Positions 10,903 to 20,309 of a DNA stretch of 64,000 bases are shown here, piece after piece. The position numbers and the translations under genes are program-made. This DNA comes from Haliclona indistincta (Eukaryota > Porifera > Demospongiae > Haplosclerida > Chalinidae): positions 381,501 to 445,500 of the forward strand of contig OZ024783.1 of the NCBI GenBank assembly GCA_964017065.1, read 5' to 3'. Under the pieces are notes generated by a model that worked only from the letters and a program-made list of their open reading frames with translations, did not search any database and was not told the origin of the DNA. The first letter of the stretch is position 1, and every line of letters begins with the position of its first letter.

Positions 10903-11450
10903 AATCTAGTAGACTTGGTGTGTGGGAATGGTCTGATGCCACTAAAACAAGAAAATGCACTCTCATGAGGATCTTGGGTCTGAAGTGCACAAGTTGCATA
11001 GTAATCTAGTAGATTTGGTGTGTGAGAATGCTGTGATGCCATGTACTAAAACGAGAAATGCACTCTTATGAGGATCTTGGGTCTGAAGTGCACCAAGTTG
11101 CATAGTAATCTAGTAGACTTGGTGTGTGAGAATGCTATGATGCTACTAAAACGAGAAAATGCACTCTCATGAGGATCTTGGGTCTGAAGTGCATCAATTT
11201 CCATAGTAATCTAGTAGACTTGGTGTGTGAGAATGCTATGATGCTACTAAAACGAGAAAATGCACTCTCATGAGGATCTTGGGTCTGAAGTGCATCAATT
11301 TCCATAGTAATCTAGTAGACTTGGTGTGTGAGAATGCTGTGATGCCATGTACTAAAACGAGAAATGCACTCTTATGAGGATCTTGGGTCTGAAGTGCACC
11401 AAGTTGCATAGTATAATCTAGTAGACATTGGTGTGTGTGGATGCTGTAAT
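10903..11450. repeat. second ~102-bp satellite array
   Basis: About five and a half direct units begin with AATCTAGTAGACTTGGTGTG at about 10903, 11003, 11107, 11209 and 11309, so the period is 100-104 bp. Shared words (GAGAATGCTGTGATGCC, GGATCTTGGGTCTGAAGTGC, AGTTGCATAGTAA) match the array at 1-618 with moderate divergence. Some unit pairs here are nearly identical, which suggests recent local amplification. Confidence 0.9.
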
Positions 11451-13790
11451 AGAGTGACGATATTACTCAATACTACTTCGCATGATACAGTAACAGCATT
11501 TAGTTGATCAAGAGAGAGTAAAAATTATTAGTCAAATTTAATGTACAAAATAATAGTTCTTTGTTTTGGACGATGTCAACATCACAGCTGAAGGAAATCT
11601 TCTTGATCAGGACCTGCATGCAAATAAAGTAGTATAATAAGACGACAAGGACATATCTTACTAGTGAGAAAAAGTAAGGTGGAATAGCAAAAGAGGGTAA
11701 TTCACCACATAATATTATGCAAGTGTGATGTGTGTGGGTGCAAATTATTAATAATTATTTACTTTAGTGAAAGTAAGTATGTGGAGTACTTAAGAGATAA
11801 GTTTAGGTACTGTACTGTGAAATGACATAAACGGGAGTACCATATACTGATGTGTTACTCACTTATAGGCATAGTATAAAATAGCATCATCTAAGCCTTT
11901 CTAAGCTCCCGTTCCTTCTTTCTCTCTTTCTTATTCTAGTCCTTCTATTATCCCCTCAGTAGTTCTTTCCTCTTGTTGCATGTGTGTGTGTATTTTCCTG
12001 CTAACTCTCCTGTGTTTCACTTCAGTCCTCCTCTCTTCTTCCTGGTGACTTGGCTCGTACTATTATTACTATTATTACTACCACTTGCTGTTATGACCTT
12101 TGTATCAACCTACCTTTCATTCATGTTCTGTACATTTCATGTTTGTTCTTCATGACCTTCCACCTTGACCTTTGTTACATGTTTTTCACTGAACTTGATC
12201 ATTATTGGTTTGTACCCTAGGATTAGCATTGCTACTGGTACGACCTAGCTTGTATGCTAAATTGTCATAAAAAAAAATCATCAGGCATGCTGTATCAAGT
12301 CACTTTAAAAAGGAAAAACACACTACCTAGCTATTAGATTATTTACCAATGCATGCTATTCTATGGACACTTACAGAAAACATGTTCAATAGTATGTGGC
12401 ACTGACTTTCTACCATCAGAAGATATTTGGCTAAATTGACATGCAGGCATCACAAATGCCTATGAAATATAGATCTTTCAATTTTAGAACTAGCCATGGC
12501 CACTTGCTACATCAACGCATGAATAAGCATTCCTACTATGTGCACTCAGTGTTTTTAGAGATTCTTTATGCACAGAGGTCTCTTTTTGAATTGATATAGT
12601 TAGTACTGCTGCATGACAGCCATTACTAGTTATGTGGCTCTGCTCTAACATGCAGTGTTTTATACGCTTTTATTCACAGACTCACACGTATTCTGACATG
12701 TTTGCAGAGTTGTTGCTTCCTCTTGCCATGTGGAAATTACCTCAAGAGTTTAATTTGCCACTGATATAAGCTTAACAAGCAATGACTACAGTTATATAGT
12801 ACTAGATTTAATTTCTTGCATGCAATGGTAAAAACAAACAGATTCACAATAGACTGTGATGAACATTACATAACACCACACTTGTAATCATCACTACAGT
12901 TTTAGGACATAATTATTATCATGAGAGTATAGCAGTTTGGTAACAGTGCAAGTCATTACCAGTGTGAAAAGAAAGCAATAGTAGGCAATAATGTTAGTCA
13001 GATAATACTCTCAATAGAGAGGGGTTGTGCCACTTGTGAGGAAGTACGTCGCTATACGTAAACACATTTATTGTCATAGTATACAGGTTGCCACTAGGAA
13101 GTGAGCTATAGGCCACAGGTAGCATGCGCTGACATACAGCTAGGTAAGTATATTTCATGTATGGTTCCATGTAGCCCACCATGGCTCATGTTGATATCAT
13201 CTACAAACTGGATCAGCGCAAGCGTGGATCAGTCAAGCGCACAATTTTCAGTCAGTGTGTGGCCCCTTGTGTATACACTTACACTGCATTTGCTACTGTT
13301 CCATCAGCGTGGACCCTAACATTATTTTGTCAGAACAGTTGCTTGTACTGGTTCAAATCATTGTTGAAATGACAATATTAATAATAATAACAATGAGCAC
13401 TTAAAGAGGTCAACAAGGTCGAATATCGTAATGATCTGATCTTTAGATTGTAGCCACAGCTCCTGCAGGTGTTCAAAAAGAGAAAGGAGTAATTAGTATA
13501 CACTGCACCATCAGTGACTCTACAATAGTCTACAAAATTAATGGTAACAGTTACCATAGTTACGGCTATAAAGAACTATTAAACTATGTATTTGACCATA
13601 CATCAAGGTAAAGTGCCTTCTTTGGTGATACATAAACTGATATGCAGATGCAAACATTCTACACCTTGACACACATGCAAATATTTAACACACAAACACA
13701 CAGAATTACCAATCATACTCCTCTTGGTTCACAACGACAGCTCATACTCATCTGGTTCACATATTGAATGGCTACAAAAATTGATCGAGA
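11451..13790. other. no recognisable gene
   Basis: AT-rich sequence with only short scattered frames. None has a domain, splice context or coding signature that I can defend. Confidence 0.6.
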
Positions 13791-14119
13791 AGAAAAAACA
13801 GAGGGCGAGAGGGAGAGCTCGAGAGAGGTAGGAGGAAAGAGAGAGTAGGTTGAGACACTGTCACACACGCCTGCATACACACACACGCATGCACGCACGC
13901 ACACAAAGCAAAAAAAGCAAAGTGTCTAGCTACCACAAGGATCACGCGTACCTGGCAAAGCCAGGACAACTGTGCACTAAGCAGGTACTGTGTGCCGGTG
14001 CTGCGCAATCGCCTGGAGCCGGGCAAGGAACTCGCAGGAGCACCAACTGTGCCTCTCACTGCAGGTGTGGGCACCCGAAGTCCCACCAACGCCTTTAGTG
14101 ATCAATGAGACACAGCCAG

Positions 14120-14273
14120 TGTACTTCGCTCCCCAGTACAAGACCAGGTACCCATTTTACAGATGGGTGGGCTGGAGTACTTGTGATGTTTTTTTCCTCC
14201 TGCTCTGGGATTCGAACCAGTGTCCTCTGGGTTGTAATCCCAAGACTCTACCAGTTGAACCACCAGGGCACCC
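14120..14273 (-). mobile_element. tRNA-derived SINE (Val-TAC-like head)
   Basis: Read on the minus strand from 14273, the sequence starts like a tRNA. It has an A-box-like TGGTTCAACTGGTAGAG, an anticodon arm TTGGG-ATTACAA-CCCAG (anticodon TAC, valine) and a perfect B-box GGTTCGAATCC (14208-14218). The acceptor stem no longer pairs and no CCA-ready 3' end exists, so it is not a working tRNA. A non-tRNA body follows toward 14100 and perhaps on to 13990. This is the expected build of a Pol III-driven SINE. A CA/CG microsatellite abuts its head. Confidence 0.75.
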
Positions 14274-14300
14274 ACACGCACGCACGCACACACACGCACA

Positions 14301-14332
<32 letters not shown>

Positions 14333-14335
14333 CAC
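14274..14335. repeat. CA/CG dinucleotide microsatellite flanking the BEL/Pao element
   Basis: An alternating CACG/CACA run ends directly at the first base of the 5' LTR. The matching run after the 3' LTR (27965-28005) suggests the retrotransposon landed inside one microsatellite. Confidence 0.85.
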
Positions 14336-14424
14336 TGTTGAACTGTCCCAGGGACGAACCTATCATTAGCGCTATTATTGCATATTATCATTATTAATCA
14401 CAGTTGATTCATGACGCACATTAA
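14336..14424 (+). repeat. 5' LTR, left part (BEL/Pao)
   Basis: Its 89 bp match 27772-27860 of the 3' LTR with one substitution. It ends in TTAA (14421-14424), the duplicated target of the large insertion. Confidence 0.93.
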
Positions 14425-15432
14425 CCCTTTAACCCCTATTGTCGCCTTTTGGCGACATACATACTTCAGACACCATAACTTTATCAAAAAGTGTTAAAAT
14501 ATCCCAAAATTAAGCCAAATTGAAGAATACAAATAACCACAAAAACGTTATGGCGACGGCATTTCTATGGCTTCAGTGCAAATTTCACAACATTTTAGGA
14601 AAAACAAAATGGCTGCCAAGAAAATTTGGACATTTCATGGCTTCAGGGTGCTCGCAAACACATTTTTGTGCATTCTCTATGATCTGGGCTACATTTTGCA
14701 CTCACCAAAACCACTGCTATTTGTGTGTACTTTTCAGCAGCCAGCCCCAAAGTACTAACTTTGAGCAAAATTTGACGAGGTCGTCGCACTTTATCGGCTT
14801 CACTTTCGAAGTGGGAGGGGCATGCAAATTTGAGACCAGTAGCACAAAAGACACACGAGATATTCACGAGAGAAGCGGTCAGCATTTACGAGGTTAACCG
14901 CTTACCTGACTCGCGCTAACGATTATCGGGCGCCAACGGGGGACGGTAGGCGTAGCGTCCGTCGGGCGCCCTATAATTTTATGCAACCTTGGTAGGCTGT
15001 CGCGCCTCCCAATTTTGCGTTGGGCGTGCGGCCCCGCCCCCACGCTCCGCCCCTGAACACGCCTTATGATGCCACGACTCGAGTAGTGTGAGCTCTCGTG
15101 AGGAGGAACGTCACAGCTAGCGAGTTAGGTGAGATGACGACAGACTAAGGCGTGGACAAAGGGCGGAGCGAAGGGGTGTGCCCATAAAGGATTGTCCCAA
15201 ACTAACTCTCTTGCTCTCGCTAAACTTTCAATCTAGAGAACCCTTGAGAAGGAGGACAATGAGTAACGAACTGGGGGCGCGCGATCCAACGCAAAATGAA
15301 CAGTGATCATACCAAAGATTAATGACAAGAAAGGGGTTAGAGACAGGAAGGATGCCCAGCTATCAGAGCAATGTAACTACTCGAGTCATTGTAACTATTG
15401 GAGTCTGGTGATCCGGGGTAGCTGGGGAACGC

Positions 15433-16416
15433 CTAGCGGGTTACTGGCCTGTGTGCTGTCTCATTAACTGGTGAGAGACCGAGGTGAGGGACTGACGGGG
15501 GGTTCTTATGTACAGTTGATACGCGGAGGACTCCCAGCGACCGAGCGTCTTGATAAGGTGGTCCGGGATCCCCGCCGCAGCGGCGGAAGTAGCCGCGCCA
15601 ATTCTGAAGCTGTGACCCGAGTACGCTGAACTGTCCATGCCGGCTGCGGCCAGAGCCTTGCGTACGCCTGCCACAAACTGTCGTTTTAGCAGGGGGGGTA
15701 CCGTTCGCGTGAATGAAGAGGGGGGCTTCAGCCGCCGGGCGGATGGCCAGGTAGTTTAAGAGAGCTGCGACTGGGCACACGTCAAATTGGGAGCGACCTA
15801 GAAATAGAGTGACTCCCCTTCCGAATGGGTCGGTTTTTGCTCTCCTCAGGTGGACGCTTAGGACGGATAGTGAGCTACGGGAGTCGACCGCCACGTCGGA
15901 GCGACAGATGGCTGGCGGGGCCGACGCGGAGTCCAGCGTGAGTTCTCCCGAGCGAAGGAAACCAAAGAAGGCAAGACAGGACGCCGCCCACATTAGGCGT
16001 GTCTCAAATTCCGAGTCGATCCCAGAGGCCCAGGAGGCACGTAGGGACCTCATGACTGAGCTGGTGATTGGGAGACGTTGTTTACCTCGGAGCGTGTTGG
16101 AGCGTTGCACACCCTTCAGAATATACTGCAAGCGAGGCCACTCTGATCTGGAGGGCGCGGTTAGGCCTGCGGTTATTTGCAAATGGCGTAGAGCCGAGAG
16201 GTAACCCGAGATTGACTGAGGTTGCAGACCCTCGTGGGCGAGGAATGCGGCAAACAAACATAGGATAGATTCAGAGAGAGGGAGAGGAGAGAGACTATAA
16301 CTGTCACAGAATGCTAGGTATCTTTTTTGGGCTGAGCTGTAGGTGGATTTAGTCCTGGATGCGAGACCTCTTGCAAACAGTTCCTTAGCAAGTCCCTCCA
16401 GGGTGCTGATGTCCAC
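15433..16416 (-). pseudogene. tyrosine recombinase of the YR retroelement, frameshifted
   Basis: The N-terminal SAM-like DNA-binding part reads SRTKSTYSSAQKRYLAFC. The first catalytic Arg is in FLRSGEL, the HxxR box is HSFR (about 15603-15614), then comes GRW and the nucleophilic Tyr in YIRTP (about 15500-15511). The frame carrying HSFR, GRW and Tyr is offset from the frame of the first two thirds. The shift falls at a run of seven G on the plus strand (15692-15698), which has one base too many for a continuous protein. This could be a true disabling indel, a sequencing slip or programmed slippage. The opening codon is GTG, and the frame overlaps the upstream RT gene, as is common in DIRS elements. 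Confidence 0.85.
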
Positions 16417-18188
16417 GGTTGCGGCGGCTGGAGGAGGAGTAGTTGCAGGGAGGCGGGGAGCTCCATTGAGGACGTTGATCCCTGTGGGAATAGAGCGACA
16501 AACTGAGGCAGACGGTTGCGGGACAAGGCGTCTGCTGCTACATTATCTCGCCCGGATACATGTCTAGCTACATGATCAAACTGAAAATAAGCCTCGAAGA
16601 AGAAGAGGCATTGCAACAGGTAGGTGAGAGTTGGGTCCGCTGCCGAGCGATTGTTCAGGACCTCCACTGCGGCACTATTATCTGAGCGGAAGACAATAAG
16701 TTTATTTTCCCACTGCTTGCCCCAGAGGGCGGCCCCCGCAACGACGGGGAGTAGCTCTTTGGCTGCGATGTGCGCAGACGCCCAGGAGGAGGACCAATGG
16801 AACTGAAAGTAGAGCGTGGGAGTGGTCTCGGTAAAGGCTCCGCAACCCCAGGAACCTGATGCGTCGGAGAATACCTGCAGAGAGGCAGATTTCTCCGATA
16901 GGGGAAAGAAGCCCACCCCGTTCCATTCGGCAACGAAGAAGCGCCACCAGGCGATGTCTGCCTTAGCCTTGGCGGTGAGGCGAGTGGGCTGATCCAGAAG
17001 CCTGGGAGACTTCATGTTCTCTATCAGGTTCCTGATGAATGAGCGGCCCGGTCGGACCACGGCTGCCGCGTGGTTCAGGAGACCGATCAGAGATTGTAGT
17101 TCTCTTTTAGTCGGATTTGTCGTCGATTGCCAGCGACGTAGAGTCTGTTTCAGTCGGGTTAGCTTCGCGACTGGGAGTCTGAGCACCTGGTTGAGGGTGT
17201 CAATCTCTATACCCAGGAAGGTCAGAGATGTCGAGGGGCCTTCCACCTTGCCTGGAGCAGCGGGGAGACCCAGCTCCGCTCCAAGTCTGAGCGCTGTCTG
17301 TAGAGCTGAGGCGCATGCGGAGCTCCCGGGAGGGGACCAGAATAGGAAGTCGTCCAAGTAGTGAACGAAGTCAGTGACTCCCTGTGAAGAGAGCCCCCAG
17401 GCGTAGCCGTCCGCGACTGCTGTAAAGATCTTGGGCGCGGATCGTAGACCGAACGGCAGGGCGTGGTCAATATAGGTGGTGCCCTTCCAGTTAATCGCCA
17501 GGAGGGGTTGGTCTTCACTGTGCACAGGGACCTTCCTGTAAGCGCTATGGAGGTCTAGCTTGGCTAGGAGAGCGCCTTTCCCGTGAGTAGCGATCAACCT
17601 GGCGGCTTCCTCCACCTTCACATAGCGCAGAGTAGCCAGATCACTTGAGATGGCGTCGTTTACACTGTAGCCACGAGGGGCGGAGAGGTCCACTATCAGC
17701 CTGAATTTTCCTGGCTGGTGAGGCTTGGGGATCACGCCGATTGGGCTGATGTGCCTGACTGATGACTCTGAGTGGGGAACATGTAGCTTGCCGGAGGCGA
17801 GTTCCTCACTGATGCGATCAGAAATTATGTCAGCGTGATCGGCAGCGGAGGGGAGGCAGAGATTCCTAGTGCGTAGGGGTTTAGCTGGGTCAGCACCAAT
17901 GCGAAAACCGTGCGTGATACCACGGCGGAGGAATGCCGCGAAACGCTGGTCAGGGTGACTGCTCAGTAAGGGGGACCAGGCGTCGAGAGGGAGAAAACCT
18001 TCCACTGGTGGAGAGGGAGGGGGCGGACCTGCGACCGCTTCCAGAGCGAGTAGACTATCAGTGTAGCGGTATGAGTTGTCATGGATAGCCGCTCCTCCTG
18101 CGAGGAAGAAGAGGAGTGGGGTTGATGAGAGGGTACGGAGTAACCACAACAGGAGAGTGAGTGCGTTTGTAACAATAAAATCAAGCAC
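16314..18188 (-). CDS. reverse transcriptase-RNase H of the YR retroelement
   Basis: About 620 residues. RT motifs are KLDLHSAYRKVPV, LPFGLRSAPKIFT and the active site HYLDDFLF (YLDD at about 17349-17360), followed by FLGIEID. The RNase H follows with FSDASG, RSDNSAAV and the C-terminal SGRDNVAADALSR. No methyltransferase follows. The frame has no convincing ATG near its start. Expression may use frameshifting, reinitiation after gag, or splicing (TTTGCAG on the minus strand near 18194 looks like an acceptor). No internal stops were seen, in contrast to the adjoining recombinase. Confidence 0.9.
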   Translation of the reverse strand: MLDFIVTNALTLLLWLLRTLSSTPLLFFLAGGAAIHDNSYRYTDSLLALEAVAGPPPPSPPVEGFLPLDAWSPLLSSHPDQRFAAFLRRGITHGFRIGADPAKPLRTRNLCLPSAADHADIISDRISEELASGKLHVPHSESSVRHISPIGVIPKPHQPGKFRLIVDLSAPRGYSVNDAISSDLATLRYVKVEEAARLIATHGKGALLAKLDLHSAYRKVPVHSEDQPLLAINWKGTTYIDHALPFGLRSAPKIFTAVADGYAWGLSSQGVTDFVHYLDDFLFWSPPGSSACASALQTALRLGAELGLPAAPGKVEGPSTSLTFLGIEIDTLNQVLRLPVAKLTRLKQTLRRWQSTTNPTKRELQSLIGLLNHAAAVVRPGRSFIRNLIENMKSPRLLDQPTRLTAKAKADIAWWRFFVAEWNGVGFFPLSEKSASLQVFSDASGSWGCGAFTETTPTLYFQFHWSSSWASAHIAAKELLPVVAGAALWGKQWENKLIVFRSDNSAAVEVLNNRSAADPTLTYLLQCLFFFEAYFQFDHVARHVSGRDNVAADALSRNRLPQFVALFPQGSTSSMELPASLQLLLLQPPQPWTSAPWRDLLRNCLQEVSHPGLNPPTAQPKKDT

Positions 18189-18425
18189 TGCTGCAAATAG
18201 AGATGCTTGTAGATGCTGAGCCGACAGGGGAGGAGCTGATGTTTACAAGTGCATGTAACAGCAACCCGTAGTGAACAAACAGCTAGTTGTAACAGCTGCG
18301 ACAACAGCAGATAACAATAGTGGAAAAACAACATTAATAGTGACAGCAAGCAAGTACAGTAACCGTACAGTGTCACTAGAGTCCCTGCTAGAGTCTGAAA
18401 GAGACTAGCTGCTGGGAGAGCACGC

Positions 18426-19795
18426 CTACTTCTTCCCGTCCTTAGGGGTCGGGTTCAGTGGCTCAGGGCATGACACGGCACCGTGCCCAGGTTTCTCACA
18501 GGCTGAGCAGGTGTGCGCGTATCTGCAGGTTTCAGCGGTAGACGGGCATGAGCCTCGGTTGAAACGCCTGCAAGGCTCGGAGTTGGCGGCCTTAGGGACC
18601 GCGTAAGGTTTGACTCTGTAGGGGGACTGTCGGACGGGTGGTTTGGGAGCCTTGGGTGGTTCTTGGGAGAACAGAGCGCACTGTTCTGTAGCGTGGTCGG
18701 GAAAGTGACACAGCGTGCAAGTCTCGTGAGCAGAGCGAAGGACCGTGGCCGCCATGATGGATGGAGACAGATCATTCCACTTTAGGTCTAGACCAGCAGC
18801 CCGCTGTTGGCGGAACTGCTGGTCGTAGGCGAGCCAGCCTCCGCCCGGGTGCTTCCTCGCCTGCATCACCACAATCTGGGCGTAGGCCGCCATCTCCCGG
18901 GTGGCGTCCGATTCCGTTGACGCAGCCATGAAGGCAAGGAAGCAGCAGGCCCATGTGAGAGGGTCGCTGATACTTCGGAGACGTGGGGCTGTGGGCACGG
19001 AGCCGAGATAAGAGAGCTGAGATCCGGGCTGTCCCAGGGCTTGGAGACGTTCAGATAATGTGATATTGTCGAGGAGTAGTTCCTTAAAGTCCACGAACCC
19101 GCCCGCGCGGATCTTCTCCATGACCTTCACTGGAACGGGCGGGAGGACAGGGGAGTAAGCCAGTGGCTTCGGCTTGGGAAGGGGCGGCGCGCCCGATGTC
19201 ACTGACGCGAGGAGTGACGATAGTGACGGGATCGCCTGATGAGTAGAGCTGGCGACCGAGGTGGAAGAGGTCAGGGGAGCTCCCAGTGAGAATATGGGGA
19301 TAGACGCCAGAGAGGCGGGAGCCGGGACAGACGCTGAGATTGACACCGGAGCCGGGGCGCCGGAGCCTGCAGCGAGAGAGGAGGGGAGAGTGTGTGAGAA
19401 GTACCATGAAATGGCAGACGCCGCCGGAGCGGGCTTTGAGTGCCGTGGGCACTTGACGCCGGGAAAAAGAAGAGAGAGAGAGAGAGAGAGAGAGAGGAGG
19501 AGGAGGAGGAAGAAGAGGAAGAGAAGGGGCCCGGGCTTGGAGAGCGCACGGTATGCGTGCGAGACGAGGGATGGCAAGAAAGAGAGACAAAATACAACAA
19601 AGGCTTACCGGCGGACACACCGGATGGCCCGGGTAGAGAGGCGGCTAGAGCCTTGGCCAGCTCTGCCTGAACCGCCGACTGGATCGCTGACTGGAAGTCC
19701 GTGCCCGAGACAGTTACTACCGAGGTAGCCGAGGACGAGGGAACCGACGTCGACGCCGGGGTGACAGTGGGCAAAGACGATCCCGAGGAAGACAT
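18426..19795 (-). CDS. gag-like protein of the YR retroelement (one intron)
   Basis: The start MSSSGSSLP is at 19795. A splice donor at 19608 (GTAAGC) and an acceptor at 19367 (TCTCGCTGCAG) join in phase 1, giving exons 19795-19609 and 19366-18426 and about 375 residues. The 242-nt intron contains a long CT run. The protein is Ser/Ala/Pro-rich at the N-terminus, has a helical central region (RAGGFVDFKELLL), and ends with Cys/His clusters CTLCHFPDHATEQC and CRRFNRGSCP ... CRYAH followed by CSACEKPGHGAVSCP. The last two resemble the CCCH plus zinc-knuckle tail of DIRS gag. It would package the element RNA. Confidence 0.8.
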
Positions 19796-20064
19796 AGCGA
19801 TGCAGACAGATACAAAAACAGCTTCTAGCTTCCGAACAAAGCAGCTTCTCGCCCAACTAACTTGGTTTGAGACAGCTGCAGACTGAGGTACAAGCACGCG
19901 TACGTGTAAGAGAGTGCGCATGTGAGCCCGGCTCCAGGGCGGGGCTGCCTCGGCCAGGCCGGGCTCGTGCCTTAGGGGCGCGGCAGACGGTTAACCTTAT
20001 TTAAAGGTTCCCTCTAAATTTCAATTAAAATTTCAGCTGGATAATTTAGTAATTAAAGGGTTAA

Positions 20065-20168
20065 AATAAACATTCAGAGAGAGCTCGAGAGCAGTGAGTG
20101 AATCGGTGTGCATCGCGAGATCGATAGCGATCAAAGCCTACTCTGGAAGAGAATCCGGCAGTTTTACA
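20065..20168 (+). repeat. 5' LTR, right part (BEL/Pao)
   Basis: Its 104 bp are identical to 27861-27964. It ends in TTTTACA, directly before the primer-binding site. Confidence 0.93.
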
Positions 20169-20186
20169 TGGTCCTTCGAACCGGAT
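20169..20186 (+). promoter_or_regulatory. primer-binding site, tRNA-Tyr type
   Basis: TGGTCCTTCGAACCGGAT starts at the first base after the LTR. Its complement ends TTCGAAGGACCA and matches the 3' acceptor end typical of animal tRNA-Tyr, with one difference near the T-stem. This would prime minus-strand synthesis. Confidence 0.75.
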
Positions 20187-20309
20187 TACCTGTAGGAGTT
20201 GCAAGACGCAAGGAAGCAGTCTCCTAGATCCAAGTGGGCTCCGGATAGAATTCTCCACGTGTCTCGTGAGTTTATGTTTGTACACACACTTTTGCACTGA
20301 GTTCGGATA

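Larger units (their letters stand above)
14900..19988 (-). mobile_element. DIRS/Ngaro-like tyrosine-recombinase retroelement
   Basis: In minus-strand order come gag (19795 to 18426), reverse transcriptase-RNase H (18188 to 16314) and tyrosine recombinase (16416 to 15433), the last two overlapping by ~100 bp. This order and overlap, with a YR in place of a DDE integrase and no aspartic protease, define the DIRS/Ngaro group. I saw no methyltransferase domain, which leans toward Ngaro-like or reduced DIRS. Outer ends are GC-rich (14900-15300 and 19900-19988), but I could not resolve split or inverted terminal repeats. Confidence 0.8.
14425..20060. mobile_element. TTAA-flanked insertion in the 5' LTR (piggyBac-like ends)
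   Basis: The 5636-bp segment begins CCCTTTAA and ends TTAAAGGG. It is bounded by TTAA at 14421-14424 and 20061-20064, whereas the intact 3' LTR has a single TTAA at this place. That is the classic piggyBac footprint. Its outer parts (14425-14890 and about 19997-20060) look like a non-autonomous element. The middle carries minus-strand genes of a tyrosine-recombinase retroelement, with the word GGTTAACC at both junctions (14892-14899 and 19989-19996). The simplest reading is a retroelement inside a piggyBac MITE inside an LTR. Confidence 0.8.

Noticed and set aside
13101..13372. Overlapping 60-70 codon frames
   Set aside because: No conserved motif, no splice context, AT-rich surroundings.
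14198..14273. Functional tRNA-Val gene
   Set aside because: Acceptor stem does not pair and the T-stem is irregular; a SINE head fits better.
14520..14897. 125-codon frame in the left arm of the TTAA element
   Set aside because: No family resemblance and no matching right part; likely chance in MITE DNA.
19084..19620. 178-codon minus-strand frame across the gag intron
   Set aside because: It reads through a CT-rich intron; splicing at 19608/19367 joins the conserved gag frame.
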